41,970 nt of DNA from a virus. Under the pieces are notes generated by a model. It saw only the letters and a program-made list of their open reading frames with translations. It ran no database searches and was not told the origin of the DNA. Below, one piece after another: positions 31,625 through 39,318 of the stretch. The position numbers and the translations under genes are program-made. The stretch is from positions 1 through 41,970 of IMG/VR virus record IMGVR_UViG_3300042556_001650; one strand, written 5' to 3'. Positions within the stretch are counted from its first letter, which is position 1, and each line of letters begins with the position of its first letter.

Positions 31625-31906
31625 ATGGAGAGCGTCTATCAGGCGTTTCTGGTGTCGGTGCTGCGGTCGATGTTGCTGGTCGCCGGCGGCTGGCTGGTGT
31701 CGCGTGGGCTCGTCGACGACGGCCTGATGCGGGAGGTCGCCGCCGGGCTGGCGCTGATCGTGGTCAGCCAGGTCTGGGCGTTCGTCCGCATTCATCGGCG
31801 CGTGCTGTATCAGCGGGCGTTGCTGCTGCTCGGCATCGAGGCGGCGCCCGGGACGGACCCGGCCCTCGTCGAGACGGATGCGCGGGCGTGGGCGCGTCGT
31901 GGCTGA
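31625..31906 (+). CDS. Two-segment membrane protein, holin candidate
   Basis: A 93-residue protein with a first hydrophobic segment at about 8-26 (LVSVLRSMLLVAGGWLVSRG), a short turn (LVDDGLM), and a second at about 38-55 (AAGLALIVVSQVWAFVRI), followed by a charged tail. Two close membrane helices, small size and place after the hydrolase are typical of class II holins. It would form the lesion that releases the SleB-type endolysin. Confidence 0.65.
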   Translation: MESVYQAFLVSVLRSMLLVAGGWLVSRGLVDDGLMREVAAGLALIVVSQVWAFVRIHRRVLYQRALLLLGIEAAPGTDPALVETDARAWARRG

Positions 31907-32159
31907 CACGCCGCACGTGCCCATCGTGGCTTCGCCGCCGACGCAGGCCATGAGCCTGTCGGCCGCGCTGCGGCAGGCCGCGATCGATGTGCCGAAGGAC
32001 TTGCCGCCCGGCGTGCATCTGGCGGCCTCGGTGACGGCGCAGGAGGCCCGCGTGGTGGTGACGGTGCAGGCGCGCAACGCCTACGGCGTCGTGGCGTGGG
32101 AACACCGCTACGACGGCACGGGGCGGCGCTTGTCGGCGGGAGTCGGGATCACGTTCTGA
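31899..32159 (+). CDS. Hypothetical protein, 86 residues
   Basis: GTG 31899 overlaps the holin end by eight bases; an ATG at 31878 is in frame but deeper inside the holin gene. The protein has a hydrophilic start and a beta-rich middle (VHLAASVTAQEARVVVTVQAR) with a Gly-rich end. Not recognised. A pore or spanin role is not supported by a signal or membrane segment. Confidence 0.5.
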   Translation: MADTPHVPIVASPPTQAMSLSAALRQAAIDVPKDLPPGVHLAASVTAQEARVVVTVQARNAYGVVAWEHRYDGTGRRLSAGVGITF

Positions 32160-32339
32160 ACGAAGGCGGCCATGTGACCGCCGGACACGTCCGCGCACGA
32201 TGGGGAGACGCGCGGCTCGGATTGGGCCACTCACCGGGTGCGGGCCGCCTGACTCCCCCCAGGCGCTCCCGGTGCCATCAGGTCGCAGGCTGGGCGCAGG
32301 CGATCCGGTGGTCCGCGTCTCTGTCGTGAGGAGTGTTCC
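32160..32339. other. 180-bp non-coding gap before the second fibre block
   Basis: One of the longest gaps of the genome. A small GC hairpin (GGCGG with CCGCC, near 32165-32182) is visible, and GAGGAG directly before 32340 is the next ribosome site. A short frame from 32174 to 32329 has no family features and is not called. No clear promoter was found. Confidence 0.5.
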
Positions 32340-32774
32340 ATGGCCGCGCTGTCCAATTACCTCGAAAACAACCTGGTCGACTTCCTGCTGCGGGCGCAGT
32401 CCTTCACGCCCGGCACGGCGCGCTGGGTGGCGCTCTACACGGCGGCGCCTTCCGACAGCGGCGGCGGCACCGAGGTCACCGGCGGCAGCTACACGCGGGC
32501 GCAGCTCGACGCCTCCGCGACCAACTGGAAGAACACGCAAGACTCCGGCACGGGCGCCAGCGCGGGCACGGGCGGCGCGACGTCCAACGCGAGCACCATC
32601 ACCTTCCCGTCGCCGACGGCCAACTGGGGCGTCGTGACGCACTTCGGCGTGTTCGATGCGAGCAGCAGCGGCAATCTGCTGTTTCACGGCGCGCTCACGG
32701 CGAGCAAGACGATCAACAACGGCGACCCGGCTCCCACGTTCCCCACGGGCTCGCTGGTCATCACGTTCGCGTAA
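32340..32774 (+). CDS. Phage fibre / decoration protein
   Basis: A 144-residue, beta-rich protein of a widely distributed phage group: it begins SNYLENNLVDFLLRAQ, has ALYTAAPSDSGGGTEVTGG, and ends with VVTHFGVFDASSSGNLLFHG and SKTINNGD. Such proteins are usually annotated as tail fibre or virion decoration. It begins the second fibre block, behind lysis, with a good GAGGAG site. Confidence 0.75.
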   Translation: MAALSNYLENNLVDFLLRAQSFTPGTARWVALYTAAPSDSGGGTEVTGGSYTRAQLDASATNWKNTQDSGTGASAGTGGATSNASTITFPSPTANWGVVTHFGVFDASSSGNLLFHGALTASKTINNGDPAPTFPTGSLVITFA

Positions 32775-32785
32775 GGAAGCCCGCC

Positions 32786-33145
32786 ATGATCACGCTGACC
32801 ACGCCGCCCCAAGTTCGCACCGTTCTCGGCGGGGCGTCCACCACCGAGTACGACCGCTTCGTGCTGTCGCAGATCGTCTATGACCCGCCCGCAGGTACCA
32901 TCAACGGGCTGGTCAAGATCACCTCGTCGGCCGACCCGACCATGAACCCGATCATGGGGAGGTTCAAGATTGCCGGGGCCATTCTGGAAATCGAGGTTGA
33001 GCAGCTCGGCGTCTACCGGCGCGTGAGCCTCGACACGAACGCGCAGTCGGAGGTCGCGGGCTACATCAGCAGCGCGCAGGATACGCTCGAAACGGGCATG
33101 GTCAGCCTCGGCGTGATCGCGGGCGTCCAGGCGACGGGTGTCTAG
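32786..33145 (+). CDS. Hypothetical virion protein, 119 residues
   Basis: ATG 32786 is the first start after the preceding gene; an open frame upstream overlaps that gene. The protein is beta-rich (GLVKITSSADPTMNPIMGRF) without known family, and resembles small fibre-associated proteins by composition. Lies between two fibre-like genes, so a structural role is likely. Confidence 0.5.
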   Translation: MITLTTPPQVRTVLGGASTTEYDRFVLSQIVYDPPAGTINGLVKITSSADPTMNPIMGRFKIAGAILEIEVEQLGVYRRVSLDTNAQSEVAGYISSAQDTLETGMVSLGVIAGVQATGV

Positions 33146-33168
33146 GTCCGCAAGGACAACGAGTCACC

Positions 33169-34125
33169 GTGGCCCTCGTCCAGAGCGTTGTCGCGAGCAG
33201 TGATGGCGCCAGTCCGTCGGCGTCGGCCGCCACACTGACCAGCGTGGCGGCGGGCAATACGCTCGTCGTCACGATCGCGCAGACGACATCGGCCACGCGC
33301 ACCTACACGGTCAGCAGCAACCTTGACGGCTCGCTGACCGCGGCGGTGAGTCACAACGTGGGGCGGGGAGCGCACGTCTTCTACCTGCACAACGCCAGCG
33401 CGGGCAACCACACCCTGACGGCGACGGTCAGCAGCACGGTCATCAATTTCGAGATCTCCGCGCAGGAGTGGTCAGGTCTGGACACCGGCGCGTCCCCGAT
33501 TACCGGGACGTTCGACACGGGCTCCAACGCGACTGGGCATTTTTCGGCGGCCGTCGGGTCGATCGATACCACCACCGGGGCCGCCATCATCGTGTCGGCG
33601 GTGCTCAATGCCACCGGCTCGACGACCACGGCCGGCACCAACTACACGAAGATCACGCCCAACGGCGCGACGGCGCAGGCGTTTTTCCAGCACTACGACG
33701 CCGCGTCGGCCGTCACCGATGATCGCGGCGAGTGGTCGAGCAGTACCGCCCGGCAAGTGGTCGGCTGCATGGCGGCGTTCCCGGTCGCGGCGAGCTCCAC
33801 CCTCGCGGCCAGTGTGTCGGCGACGGGCAGCGTCACGGGCGCCCTGACCACCAGCATCACGGCGGCTGGGGCGTTATCGGCGCTGGCGACCGTCACGGCC
33901 GACCTGCAGGCGCTCAAGGTGGCGCGGCCGTCCTCGACGAGCGTGGCGGGCTCCTGGACGGCGGTCGGGGCGGCCACGCTGCACGCGGCCACCAACGACA
34001 GCAGCGACACGACGTACATCCAGTCGTCGGCCGGGGCGCCCACGGACACGTGTCTCCTCGGCTTCCCGGCGATGGGCACGCCCGAGGCGGGCCCGATCAC
34101 GGTGTTTCTGCGGTACCGGAGTTAA
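33169..34125 (+). CDS. Fibre-like protein with two 20-residue repeats
   Basis: A 318-residue protein. Residues 1-205 are Thr/Ser/Gly/Ala-rich strands with no charge clusters (TTTGAAIIVSAVLNATGST). Residues 212-251 contain two units of the 20-residue repeat that is found nine times in the gene at 36046 (LAASVSATGSVTGALTTSIT and the following one). A small C-terminal domain follows. The shared repeat suggests both proteins are parts of one fibre or have exchanged segments. GTG start at 33169. Confidence 0.6.
   Translation: MALVQSVVASSDGASPSASAATLTSVAAGNTLVVTIAQTTSATRTYTVSSNLDGSLTAAVSHNVGRGAHVFYLHNASAGNHTLTATVSSTVINFEISAQEWSGLDTGASPITGTFDTGSNATGHFSAAVGSIDTTTGAAIIVSAVLNATGSTTTAGTNYTKITPNGATAQAFFQHYDAASAVTDDRGEWSSSTARQVVGCMAAFPVAASSTLAASVSATGSVTGALTTSITAAGALSALATVTADLQALKVARPSSTSVAGSWTAVGAATLHAATNDSSDTTYIQSSAGAPTDTCLLGFPAMGTPEAGPITVFLRYRS
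33802..33921 (+). repeat. Two units of the 60-bp fibre repeat
   Basis: Two adjacent 20-codon units, the same type as the nine in 36298-36837, with the pattern A-SVxATxxVTxxLTxxIT. Confidence 0.75.
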
Positions 34126-34131
34126 GCACAC

Positions 34132-36039
34132 ATGGCTGACAATACGACCCTCAACGCGGGCAGCGGCGGCGACGTCATCGCGACCGACGACATCGGCGGC
34201 GTCAAGTACCAGCGGGTCAAGGTCACGCACGGGGCCGATGGCTCGGCAACCGACGCCTCGGCGACCAATGCCCTGCCCGTGCTGCTGCAGGCGATCCCGC
34301 TCGACTTCGCGCCCCACTACTCGGGCGCGTCGAGCACGGGCCAGCGCCAGGCCGCCGTCGATGAGGCGGGCGCCGTGGTGACGCGCGCGACCGTCCTCAC
34401 CGACGAGGGAACCTTCCGGTGCAACTTCGCCAACACGGGGCTGGCGGTCACCCTCGGCAGCGTCACGATCTCGGGCGCGACGGTGACCGGCACCGGGTTC
34501 CTCGCGGCCGACGTGCACCTGAATGACTACTTCAAGCTCGACGCCGACGCCGAGACGGCGTGGCGCCAGATCGAGAGCGTCGACAGCGATACCCAGCTCA
34601 CGCTGGTGAGCAGCTACGTCGGCGGCTCCAGCGGCAACGCCTCGCGCGCCATCGTCCAGCCCTTCACCGGGTCGGGCGGCTCGATCGCGGTGGGCTCGGG
34701 CCAGCTCACGCTGACCAGCGGCACCACCAACAACGCCGTGACGGGCGTGGCGCGGCAACTGGACTACGCGCCGATCGTGGCCCGGGCCCGCGTGTCGGTG
34801 TCCCAGCGCATCGCCAACCAGGAAACGCATATCGGCCTGGAGGAGGACGCCGCCACGCCGCGGTGGTTCGCGCGGTTCAGCCTGAGCGGCACCACGAACA
34901 CCACCGTGATCTGCGAGACGGGCCGCAACCCCACCGGGGCGCCGTCGGCCAGTGAGACCGAGCAGACGACGGTTACGCTGCCGAACGGCGCGACGACGGC
35001 GACGATGCGGGACTACCGCGTGGAGCTGCTGACGGAGTCGGTGCGCTTCTACGTCGATGCGGTGTTCGTCGCCGAGCACGTGCGGGTCCTGCCGGCCCAG
35101 CACGATCTGATGCGGCATCACTTGGAAGTCCGCAACGCCACCAGCGCCGCGAGCTCGACGACGGTGATTGCCGACTACATGACCGGCAAGAATCACAACA
35201 AGCTCGAGGTGGGCGTGACGTCCGACACCGAGCGGATCGTGGCGGCGGCCACGCCGGTGCAGACGTTCGCCTACTCGCAGGCGGGCACGATCACGATCAA
35301 CACCGACCTGCTGATCATCGACTGCAGCCAGATCCGCAGCTTCTCAATCCACTGCACGTCGATGGGCACCTCGGGCGTCGTCACGCCCGCGTTCAGCAAC
35401 GACGGGACCACCTGGGTCGGCGCGACGATGCTGTCGGAAGTGGGCGCGACGTCGACCACCTTCAACGCTGCGGTGCTGCGCGTGGTGAACGTCATGGGCC
35501 GGTTCTTCCGGCTGCGCCTGACCACGGGCGCGTCGGGCGGCACGACGACGATCACGGTCGCGGGTTTCCAGACGCCCCTGGTCCCGATCATCACGACGCA
35601 GCCGGTGTCGGGCACCGTCACCAGCAACATCGGCACGGGCAGCCTCGCGGCGGGCACCAACTTGATCGGCGACGTCGGCGTGCAGTACCGCGCCAACGCC
35701 ACCGGCGCGGGCACGGTGACCTCGATCAACTGCCCCGCCACGCCAGCGGTTCAGACGATCAAGGGCTCAGCCGGGAGATTGCTGGGGTTGTATCTCGTCA
35801 ACACCAACGCGACGATCCGCTGGCTCAAGGTCTACAACATCGTGTCGCCCACGCTGGCCTCCTCCACGGCGGCCATGCGCGTCCCGCTGCCGCAGAACCA
35901 GCCGGTCTACATCCAGTTCCCGGGCGGCATGGCCTTCGGCACGGCGATCACCTGTGCCGTCTGCTCGACGGCCTCGCTGACCGATGGCACCGGCGCGGTC
36001 AGCCTCGACGATGTGACCGGCTTCTCCGTCCACGCCTAA
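34132..36039 (+). CDS. Large virion protein, fibre or tail-tip candidate
   Basis: A 635-residue protein with the phage opening LNAGSGGDVIATDDIGGVKYQRVKV...ADGSATDASATN. The rest is beta-rich: a lectin-like part at about 160-330 (IVARARVSVSQRI, DYRVELLTESVRFYVDA) and a final Ser/Thr-rich part (FRLRLTTGASGGTTTITVAG). Similar long proteins sit among fibre genes of many phages. The lectin-like part may bind sugar. It follows the repeat-containing gene by six bases. Confidence 0.6.
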   Translation: MADNTTLNAGSGGDVIATDDIGGVKYQRVKVTHGADGSATDASATNALPVLLQAIPLDFAPHYSGASSTGQRQAAVDEAGAVVTRATVLTDEGTFRCNFANTGLAVTLGSVTISGATVTGTGFLAADVHLNDYFKLDADAETAWRQIESVDSDTQLTLVSSYVGGSSGNASRAIVQPFTGSGGSIAVGSGQLTLTSGTTNNAVTGVARQLDYAPIVARARVSVSQRIANQETHIGLEEDAATPRWFARFSLSGTTNTTVICETGRNPTGAPSASETEQTTVTLPNGATTATMRDYRVELLTESVRFYVDAVFVAEHVRVLPAQHDLMRHHLEVRNATSAASSTTVIADYMTGKNHNKLEVGVTSDTERIVAAATPVQTFAYSQAGTITINTDLLIIDCSQIRSFSIHCTSMGTSGVVTPAFSNDGTTWVGATMLSEVGATSTTFNAAVLRVVNVMGRFFRLRLTTGASGGTTTITVAGFQTPLVPIITTQPVSGTVTSNIGTGSLAAGTNLIGDVGVQYRANATGAGTVTSINCPATPAVQTIKGSAGRLLGLYLVNTNATIRWLKVYNIVSPTLASSTAAMRVPLPQNQPVYIQFPGGMAFGTAITCAVCSTASLTDGTGAVSLDDVTGFSVHA

Positions 36040-36045
36040 CGCGCC

Positions 36046-37014
36046 ATGCTGCTCTGGGCCTCCTCGCTCCTCGGTGCCTCCGGCACGTTGACCGTCCGCG
36101 TCAAGGACGGCGCAACGGTGATCCGCGAGGAGGTGTACGGCCCGTCGACGCTGACGACGGTCTCGTTCACCCTGACCACCGGGGAGCGGGCCGCCATCAC
36201 GAGCTGGCCGCCCACGATCGAGCTGGTCAAGGACGGCCAGCCCTTCGAGGTCACCGAGGTTTCGTGGACGCATCCGCCGGCGCCCGCTTCGAGCGAGTTG
36301 GCCGCCAGCGTGACCGGCACGGCGACCGTCTCGGCCGCGCTGACCACGGCGATCGAAGCGGCCGGCAGCCTCAGCGCCACCGTCACCACCACTGCGGCCC
36401 TGACGACGGCGATCACAGCGGCGGCCAGCGTCACCGCCACGGCCACGGTCACCGCCGACCTGACCGCGGGCTCGGGCCTGGCGGCGAGCGTGACCGGGAC
36501 CGCCACCGTCACCGGCGACCTGAGCACGGCAATCACGGCGGCGGCGGCAGTCAGTGCCACGGCCACCACGACGGCGGCGCTCACCACCGCGATCCAGGCT
36601 GCCGCGTCGGTGGCGGCGACCACGACGGTCACGGCCGACCTGACCACCGCGATCACCGCGGCGGCCTCGGTCACGGCGTCGGCCAGCGTGACGGCCGACC
36701 TCCTGACAGGCAGTGGGCTGACGGCCAGTGTGTCGGCGACCGCGACGGTCACCGGCGCCTTGACCACGGCGATCCGGTTCGCGGGCACGCTCGAGGCGCA
36801 AGCCACGGTGCTGGCCGACCTGCTCGCCGTCCCGCTCTACACCAACCCGGACGCCATCGCCGCGCCGCCGCGACGGACGCTGCAGGTCGCGCGCCGGGTG
36901 CCGTTCCTCGTGCCGCCCGTGGCGGCGCCCTCGACGCCTCGGCCGGCGTGGACGCCGGCGCCCGTGGTGCCCGACGCCCAGGTGGCCCGCGCTGCGAAAG
37001 GACTGACCCCGTGA
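36046..37014 (+). CDS. Fibre protein with nine 20-residue repeats
   Basis: A 322-residue protein. Residues 1-84 are a small beta domain that resembles the start of LamG-like or fibre head domains (TLTVRVKDGATVIREEVYG). Residues 85-264 are nine exact-length units of 20 residues with the pattern A-SVTATATVTADLTTAIT, all Ala/Thr/Ser/Val. Residues 265-322 are Pro/Arg-rich (VARRVPFLVPPVAAP). The regular repeat suggests an extended shaft, a beta-solenoid or trimeric fibre. No Cys. Confidence 0.65.
   Translation: MLLWASSLLGASGTLTVRVKDGATVIREEVYGPSTLTTVSFTLTTGERAAITSWPPTIELVKDGQPFEVTEVSWTHPPAPASSELAASVTGTATVSAALTTAIEAAGSLSATVTTTAALTTAITAAASVTATATVTADLTAGSGLAASVTGTATVTGDLSTAITAAAAVSATATTTAALTTAIQAAASVAATTTVTADLTTAITAAASVTASASVTADLLTGSGLTASVSATATVTGALTTAIRFAGTLEAQATVLADLLAVPLYTNPDAIAAPPRRTLQVARRVPFLVPPVAAPSTPRPAWTPAPVVPDAQVARAAKGLTP
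36298..36837 (+). repeat. Nine 60-bp coding tandem repeats
   Basis: Units start at 36298 and every 60 bases to 36778. Units 1, 4 and 8 begin with Leu, and units 3 and 7 end in GSG, a higher-order pattern of three or four units. Related units are in the gene at 33169. Length variants by recombination are expected. Confidence 0.85.
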
Positions 37015-37298
37015 TGACTGTGACGACCACGTATGTGAAGGACCCCGACACGACCGAACGCTTCGGCGTCAACTGGGGCCAGCGGCTCGCGGCCGATGCC
37101 GCGACCATCAGCACGGTCGCCTGGTCGGCCACGCCGGCCGGGCTCACGCTGTCGGGCGCGCTGAACACGACGACGCAAGCCTCCACACTGGTGGCGGGCG
37201 GGGTGCTCGGCACCACGTACGCGCTGACCTGCCGCGTCACCACGTCCGACGGGCAGACGCTCGACGCGACCGTCGGCATTGTGATCCAGCCGACCTGA
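37014..37298 (+). CDS. Small virion protein with Ig-like look
   Basis: A 94-residue protein that starts TTYVKDPDTTERFGVNWGQRLA and ends TYALTCRVTTSDGQTLDATVGIVI. This pattern (KDP..., GVDW, a late C.VTTS.G strand) is common in small phage virion proteins near fibres and looks like an Ig-type sandwich. It overlaps the previous stop (TGATG) and closes the second fibre block. Confidence 0.65.
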   Translation: MTVTTTYVKDPDTTERFGVNWGQRLAADAATISTVAWSATPAGLTLSGALNTTTQASTLVAGGVLGTTYALTCRVTTSDGQTLDATVGIVIQPT

Positions 37299-37331
37299 CG
37301 CGCCGTCGTCGACCGCTGAGGAAGGAGACGC

Positions 37332-38396
37332 ATGCCCACCAGACCGATGACCGACGCCCAGATGGCGGACACGCTGGCCCTCATCGAGCAGCACGGCACG
37401 CTCTCGGAAGCCGCCCGCGTCACCGGCATTCCCTACGGCACGCTCTCGAACCGCTGGCAACGCGCCAAAGCCGTCCGAGCCGCGCCCGTGCCGCGTGCGT
37501 CGGACTTTGACGTGCCCGTGCTGCCCGATGAACTCCCGACGGCCAGTGAGATCCTCAAGCGCCGCACGACGCAGTTCACGCGCAAGCGGGCCGCCAAGGA
37601 AGCCCGCAAGCTCGTCCCCGTGGACGTGAAGGTGGAGGGCCCGATCGGCATTGCGCACTTCGGGGACCCCCACGTCGATGACGACGGGTGCGACATCGCC
37701 AAGCTGCAAGCCCATGTTGAACTGTGCAACCGCACCGAGGGCCTGTTCGCGGCCTGCGTGGGCGACTACAGCAACAACTGGGTCGGTCGGCTGGCCCGGT
37801 TGTACGGCGAGCAGTCCCTCTCCGCGCGCGAGGCGTGGGTGCTCGTCGAGTGGCTGGTGCAGGCGACCGAATGGCTCTACCTCGTCGGCGGCAATCACGA
37901 CGCCTGGAGTGGGGCCGGCGACCCGATCCAGTGGATCGCGAAGCAGGCCGGGCAGACGTACACGGCCAACGGGGCGCGCCTGGAGCTGCGCCTCCCGAGC
38001 AAGCGGACGTTTCGAGTGTCGGCCCGGCACGAATTCCCCGGGCACAGCATGTACAACACCGCGCACGGACCCGCCAAGGCGGTCCTGATGGGACACCGCG
38101 ATCACATCCTGACCTGTGGGCACCAGCACACGAGCGGGTACGCGATCCTCAAGGACCCGGTGAGTGGCCTGATCTCGCACGCGCTCCGGGTCGCCAGCTA
38201 CAAGACCTACGACCGCTATGCCGATGAGCGTGGGCTGCGCGACCAGAACATCTTCGTGTGTCCCGTGACCATCCTCGACCCGGCGTACCCGGACACGGAC
38301 GTGCGCGCGGTGACGACGATCCTGGACCCGCACGAAGGCGCGGACTACCTGACCTGGAAGCGCAAGCGGTGGGCGCGCGGCCGGACGACCACGTAA
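37332..38396 (+). CDS. HTH / metallophosphoesterase fusion
   Basis: A 354-residue protein. Residues 10-45 are an HTH (ALIEQHGTLSEAARVTGI), and residues 105-300 are a calcineurin-like phosphoesterase with all five metal blocks: GDPHVDDD (111-118), GDYSNN (144-149), GGNHD (186-190), RHEFPGH (232-238) and GHQH (263-266). The enzymes hydrolyse phosphomono- or diesters, often nucleic acid ends or cyclic nucleotides. A DNA-binding front suggests a nucleic-acid target. It begins the accessory block after the fibres. Confidence 0.82.
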   Translation: MPTRPMTDAQMADTLALIEQHGTLSEAARVTGIPYGTLSNRWQRAKAVRAAPVPRASDFDVPVLPDELPTASEILKRRTTQFTRKRAAKEARKLVPVDVKVEGPIGIAHFGDPHVDDDGCDIAKLQAHVELCNRTEGLFAACVGDYSNNWVGRLARLYGEQSLSAREAWVLVEWLVQATEWLYLVGGNHDAWSGAGDPIQWIAKQAGQTYTANGARLELRLPSKRTFRVSARHEFPGHSMYNTAHGPAKAVLMGHRDHILTCGHQHTSGYAILKDPVSGLISHALRVASYKTYDRYADERGLRDQNIFVCPVTILDPAYPDTDVRAVTTILDPHEGADYLTWKRKRWARGRTTT

Positions 38397-38753
38397 ATGC
38401 CGGCCAAGCTGCGCCCCCCGGCAGACATGCTCGCCGAGCTGCGCGAGGAGTTCGACCGTGGCCGCGTGTATGAAGGCACGCTTCTGGCCAAGGACGCGTT
38501 CGTGTACGGGCTCTGCGATCACGCCAGCGGGGCGGTGATTGTCGATCCGGTGCCGTTCACCGTGGAGGTGCTGCTCCATGAGTTGCTGCATCGGCGCTAC
38601 CCGTCCTGGTCCGAAAGACGCGTAGAGCACGAAGCCGTGCGGCTCACGTCGAGCCTGACCCGTCGCCAGATGATGCACTGGTACCGCCGCTTCCAGGCGG
38701 TGAAGGCGCGACACCGCGCCGTCAACACCGACGACGAGGAGGACGACACGTGA
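38397..38753 (+). CDS. Small HExxH metalloprotease-like protein
   Basis: A 118-residue protein with VLLHELLHRRYP at about 60-71, the zinc-binding HExxH signature, followed by a downstream Glu (VEHEAVR) that could be the third ligand. It has no signal peptide, so it acts in the cytosol. It starts directly after the phosphoesterase stop. Small HExxH phage proteins can be proteases that process virion or host proteins, but the target cannot be told. Confidence 0.6.
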   Translation: MPAKLRPPADMLAELREEFDRGRVYEGTLLAKDAFVYGLCDHASGAVIVDPVPFTVEVLLHELLHRRYPSWSERRVEHEAVRLTSSLTRRQMMHWYRRFQAVKARHRAVNTDDEEDDT

Positions 38754-39097
38754 GCACCCGTGATGACCCGGCCTGGCGCAAGGCCCGCCCGCTGTACTCC
38801 GGGGTGCTGCGGTACTTCCCGGATGCGCTGCTCGAGGTCGCCCACGTCAGCGAGGTCGGGTCGCAGCAGCACAACCCGGGCCAGCCGCTGCAGTGGGACC
38901 GCGACAAGAGCACCGACGACGCGGACGCGTTGGCGCGCCACCTCCTGAAGGCGGGTGAGGTGGACACCGATGGCCTGCTGCACACCGCCAAGGCCGCGTG
39001 GCGGTGTCTGGCGCTGCTGCAGAAGCAGCTCGAACAGCGGCAAGCATCTGAGCGCACCCTGCAAATCGAACGCGGCGATCCCGATTTGCAAGGCTGA
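38750..39097 (+). CDS. dATP/dGTP diphosphohydrolase N-terminal-domain protein
   Basis: A 115-residue protein with the PF18909 look: KARPLYSGVLRYFPDALLEVAHVSEVGSQQ is followed by HNPGQPLQWDRDKSTDDADALARHL and HTAKAAWRCLALLQ. Phage members are often annotated as dATP/dGTP pyrophosphohydrolase, an enzyme that shapes the nucleotide pool. The conserved His, Asp and Glu are retained. There is no PurZ or DatZ gene here, so it is not evidence for 2-aminoadenine DNA. GTG 38750 overlaps the previous stop. Confidence 0.72.
   Translation: MSTRDDPAWRKARPLYSGVLRYFPDALLEVAHVSEVGSQQHNPGQPLQWDRDKSTDDADALARHLLKAGEVDTDGLLHTAKAAWRCLALLQKQLEQRQASERTLQIERGDPDLQG
39060..39090. repeat. Inverted repeat at the end of the late operon
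   Basis: TGCAAATCG at 39060-39068 pairs with CGATTTGCA at 39082-39090, across the last codons of the diphosphohydrolase gene. No U tract follows. It might be a weak terminator or an integration-related binding site near the att core. Confidence 0.5.
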
Positions 39098-39110
39098 CGG
39101 GCTGTTGGCC

Positions 39111-39137
39111 CCGCATGAATCCCCAATGATTCTGCGG
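39111..39137. repeat. Second inverted repeat next to attP
   Basis: CCGCATGAATC at 39111-39121 pairs with GATTCTGCGG at 39128-39137 apart from one bulged base. It lies five bases before the tRNA-like core, so it may be an arm-type site, or stop late transcription before attP. Confidence 0.45.
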
Positions 39138-39141
39138 GTGT

Positions 39142-39193
39142 GAGCGGCCTTTTAAGCCGTTGGTCGTGGGTTCGAGTCCCACCGGGCGCACCA
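39142..39193 (+). other. attP core: 3' half of tRNA-Lys(UUU)
   Basis: A perfect tRNA 3' half: anticodon stem GCGGC/GCCGT (39144-39148, 39156-39160), loop CTTTTAA with anticodon TTT, variable loop TGGTC, T stem GTGGG/CCCAC with loop TTCGAGT, acceptor CGGGCGC, discriminator A and an encoded CCA (39191-39193). The 5' half is absent, since no GCGCCCG acceptor partner or D arm precedes it. Phage integrases that use tRNA genes carry just this identity block, which restores the gene after insertion. The integrase lies 126 bp away. Confidence 0.85.
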
Positions 39194-39195
39194 CG

Positions 39196-39225
39196 AAAAA
39201 CACCGGGAATTTCGCACAATTCCGG
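39196..39225 (-). terminator. Rho-independent terminator of the integrase operon
   Basis: On the minus strand, CCGGAATT and AATTCCCGG (39225-39218 and 39211-39203) form a stem with one bulge and a six-base loop, then TG and five Ts (39200-39196). It lies downstream of the integrase stop and before attP. Confidence 0.75.
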
Positions 39226-39318
39226 CCTTGCCCCTGACGGCGGGGCCAACCGGCCCGCCCCACGGCTCAGCAGAAAACTCCACGGGAATGTGTCCCTCCC
39301 CACGGGGCCAACCGCCGG

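Noticed and set aside
32174-32329. Small frame in the gap before the second fibre block
   Set aside because: No family, no ribosome site, no coupling with neighbours.
38750-39097. Evidence of 2-aminoadenine (Z) DNA from the dATP/dGTP diphosphohydrolase-like gene
   Set aside because: No PurZ, DatZ or matching polymerase gene is present, and this domain is widely found in phages without Z DNA.
38722-39303. Minus-strand frames with GLEPTTNGLKGR or GGTRTHDQRLKRP-like sequence across the att core
   Set aside because: This is the well-known artefact made by translating the antisense of a tRNA. The plus strand is a perfect tRNA-Lys 3' half.
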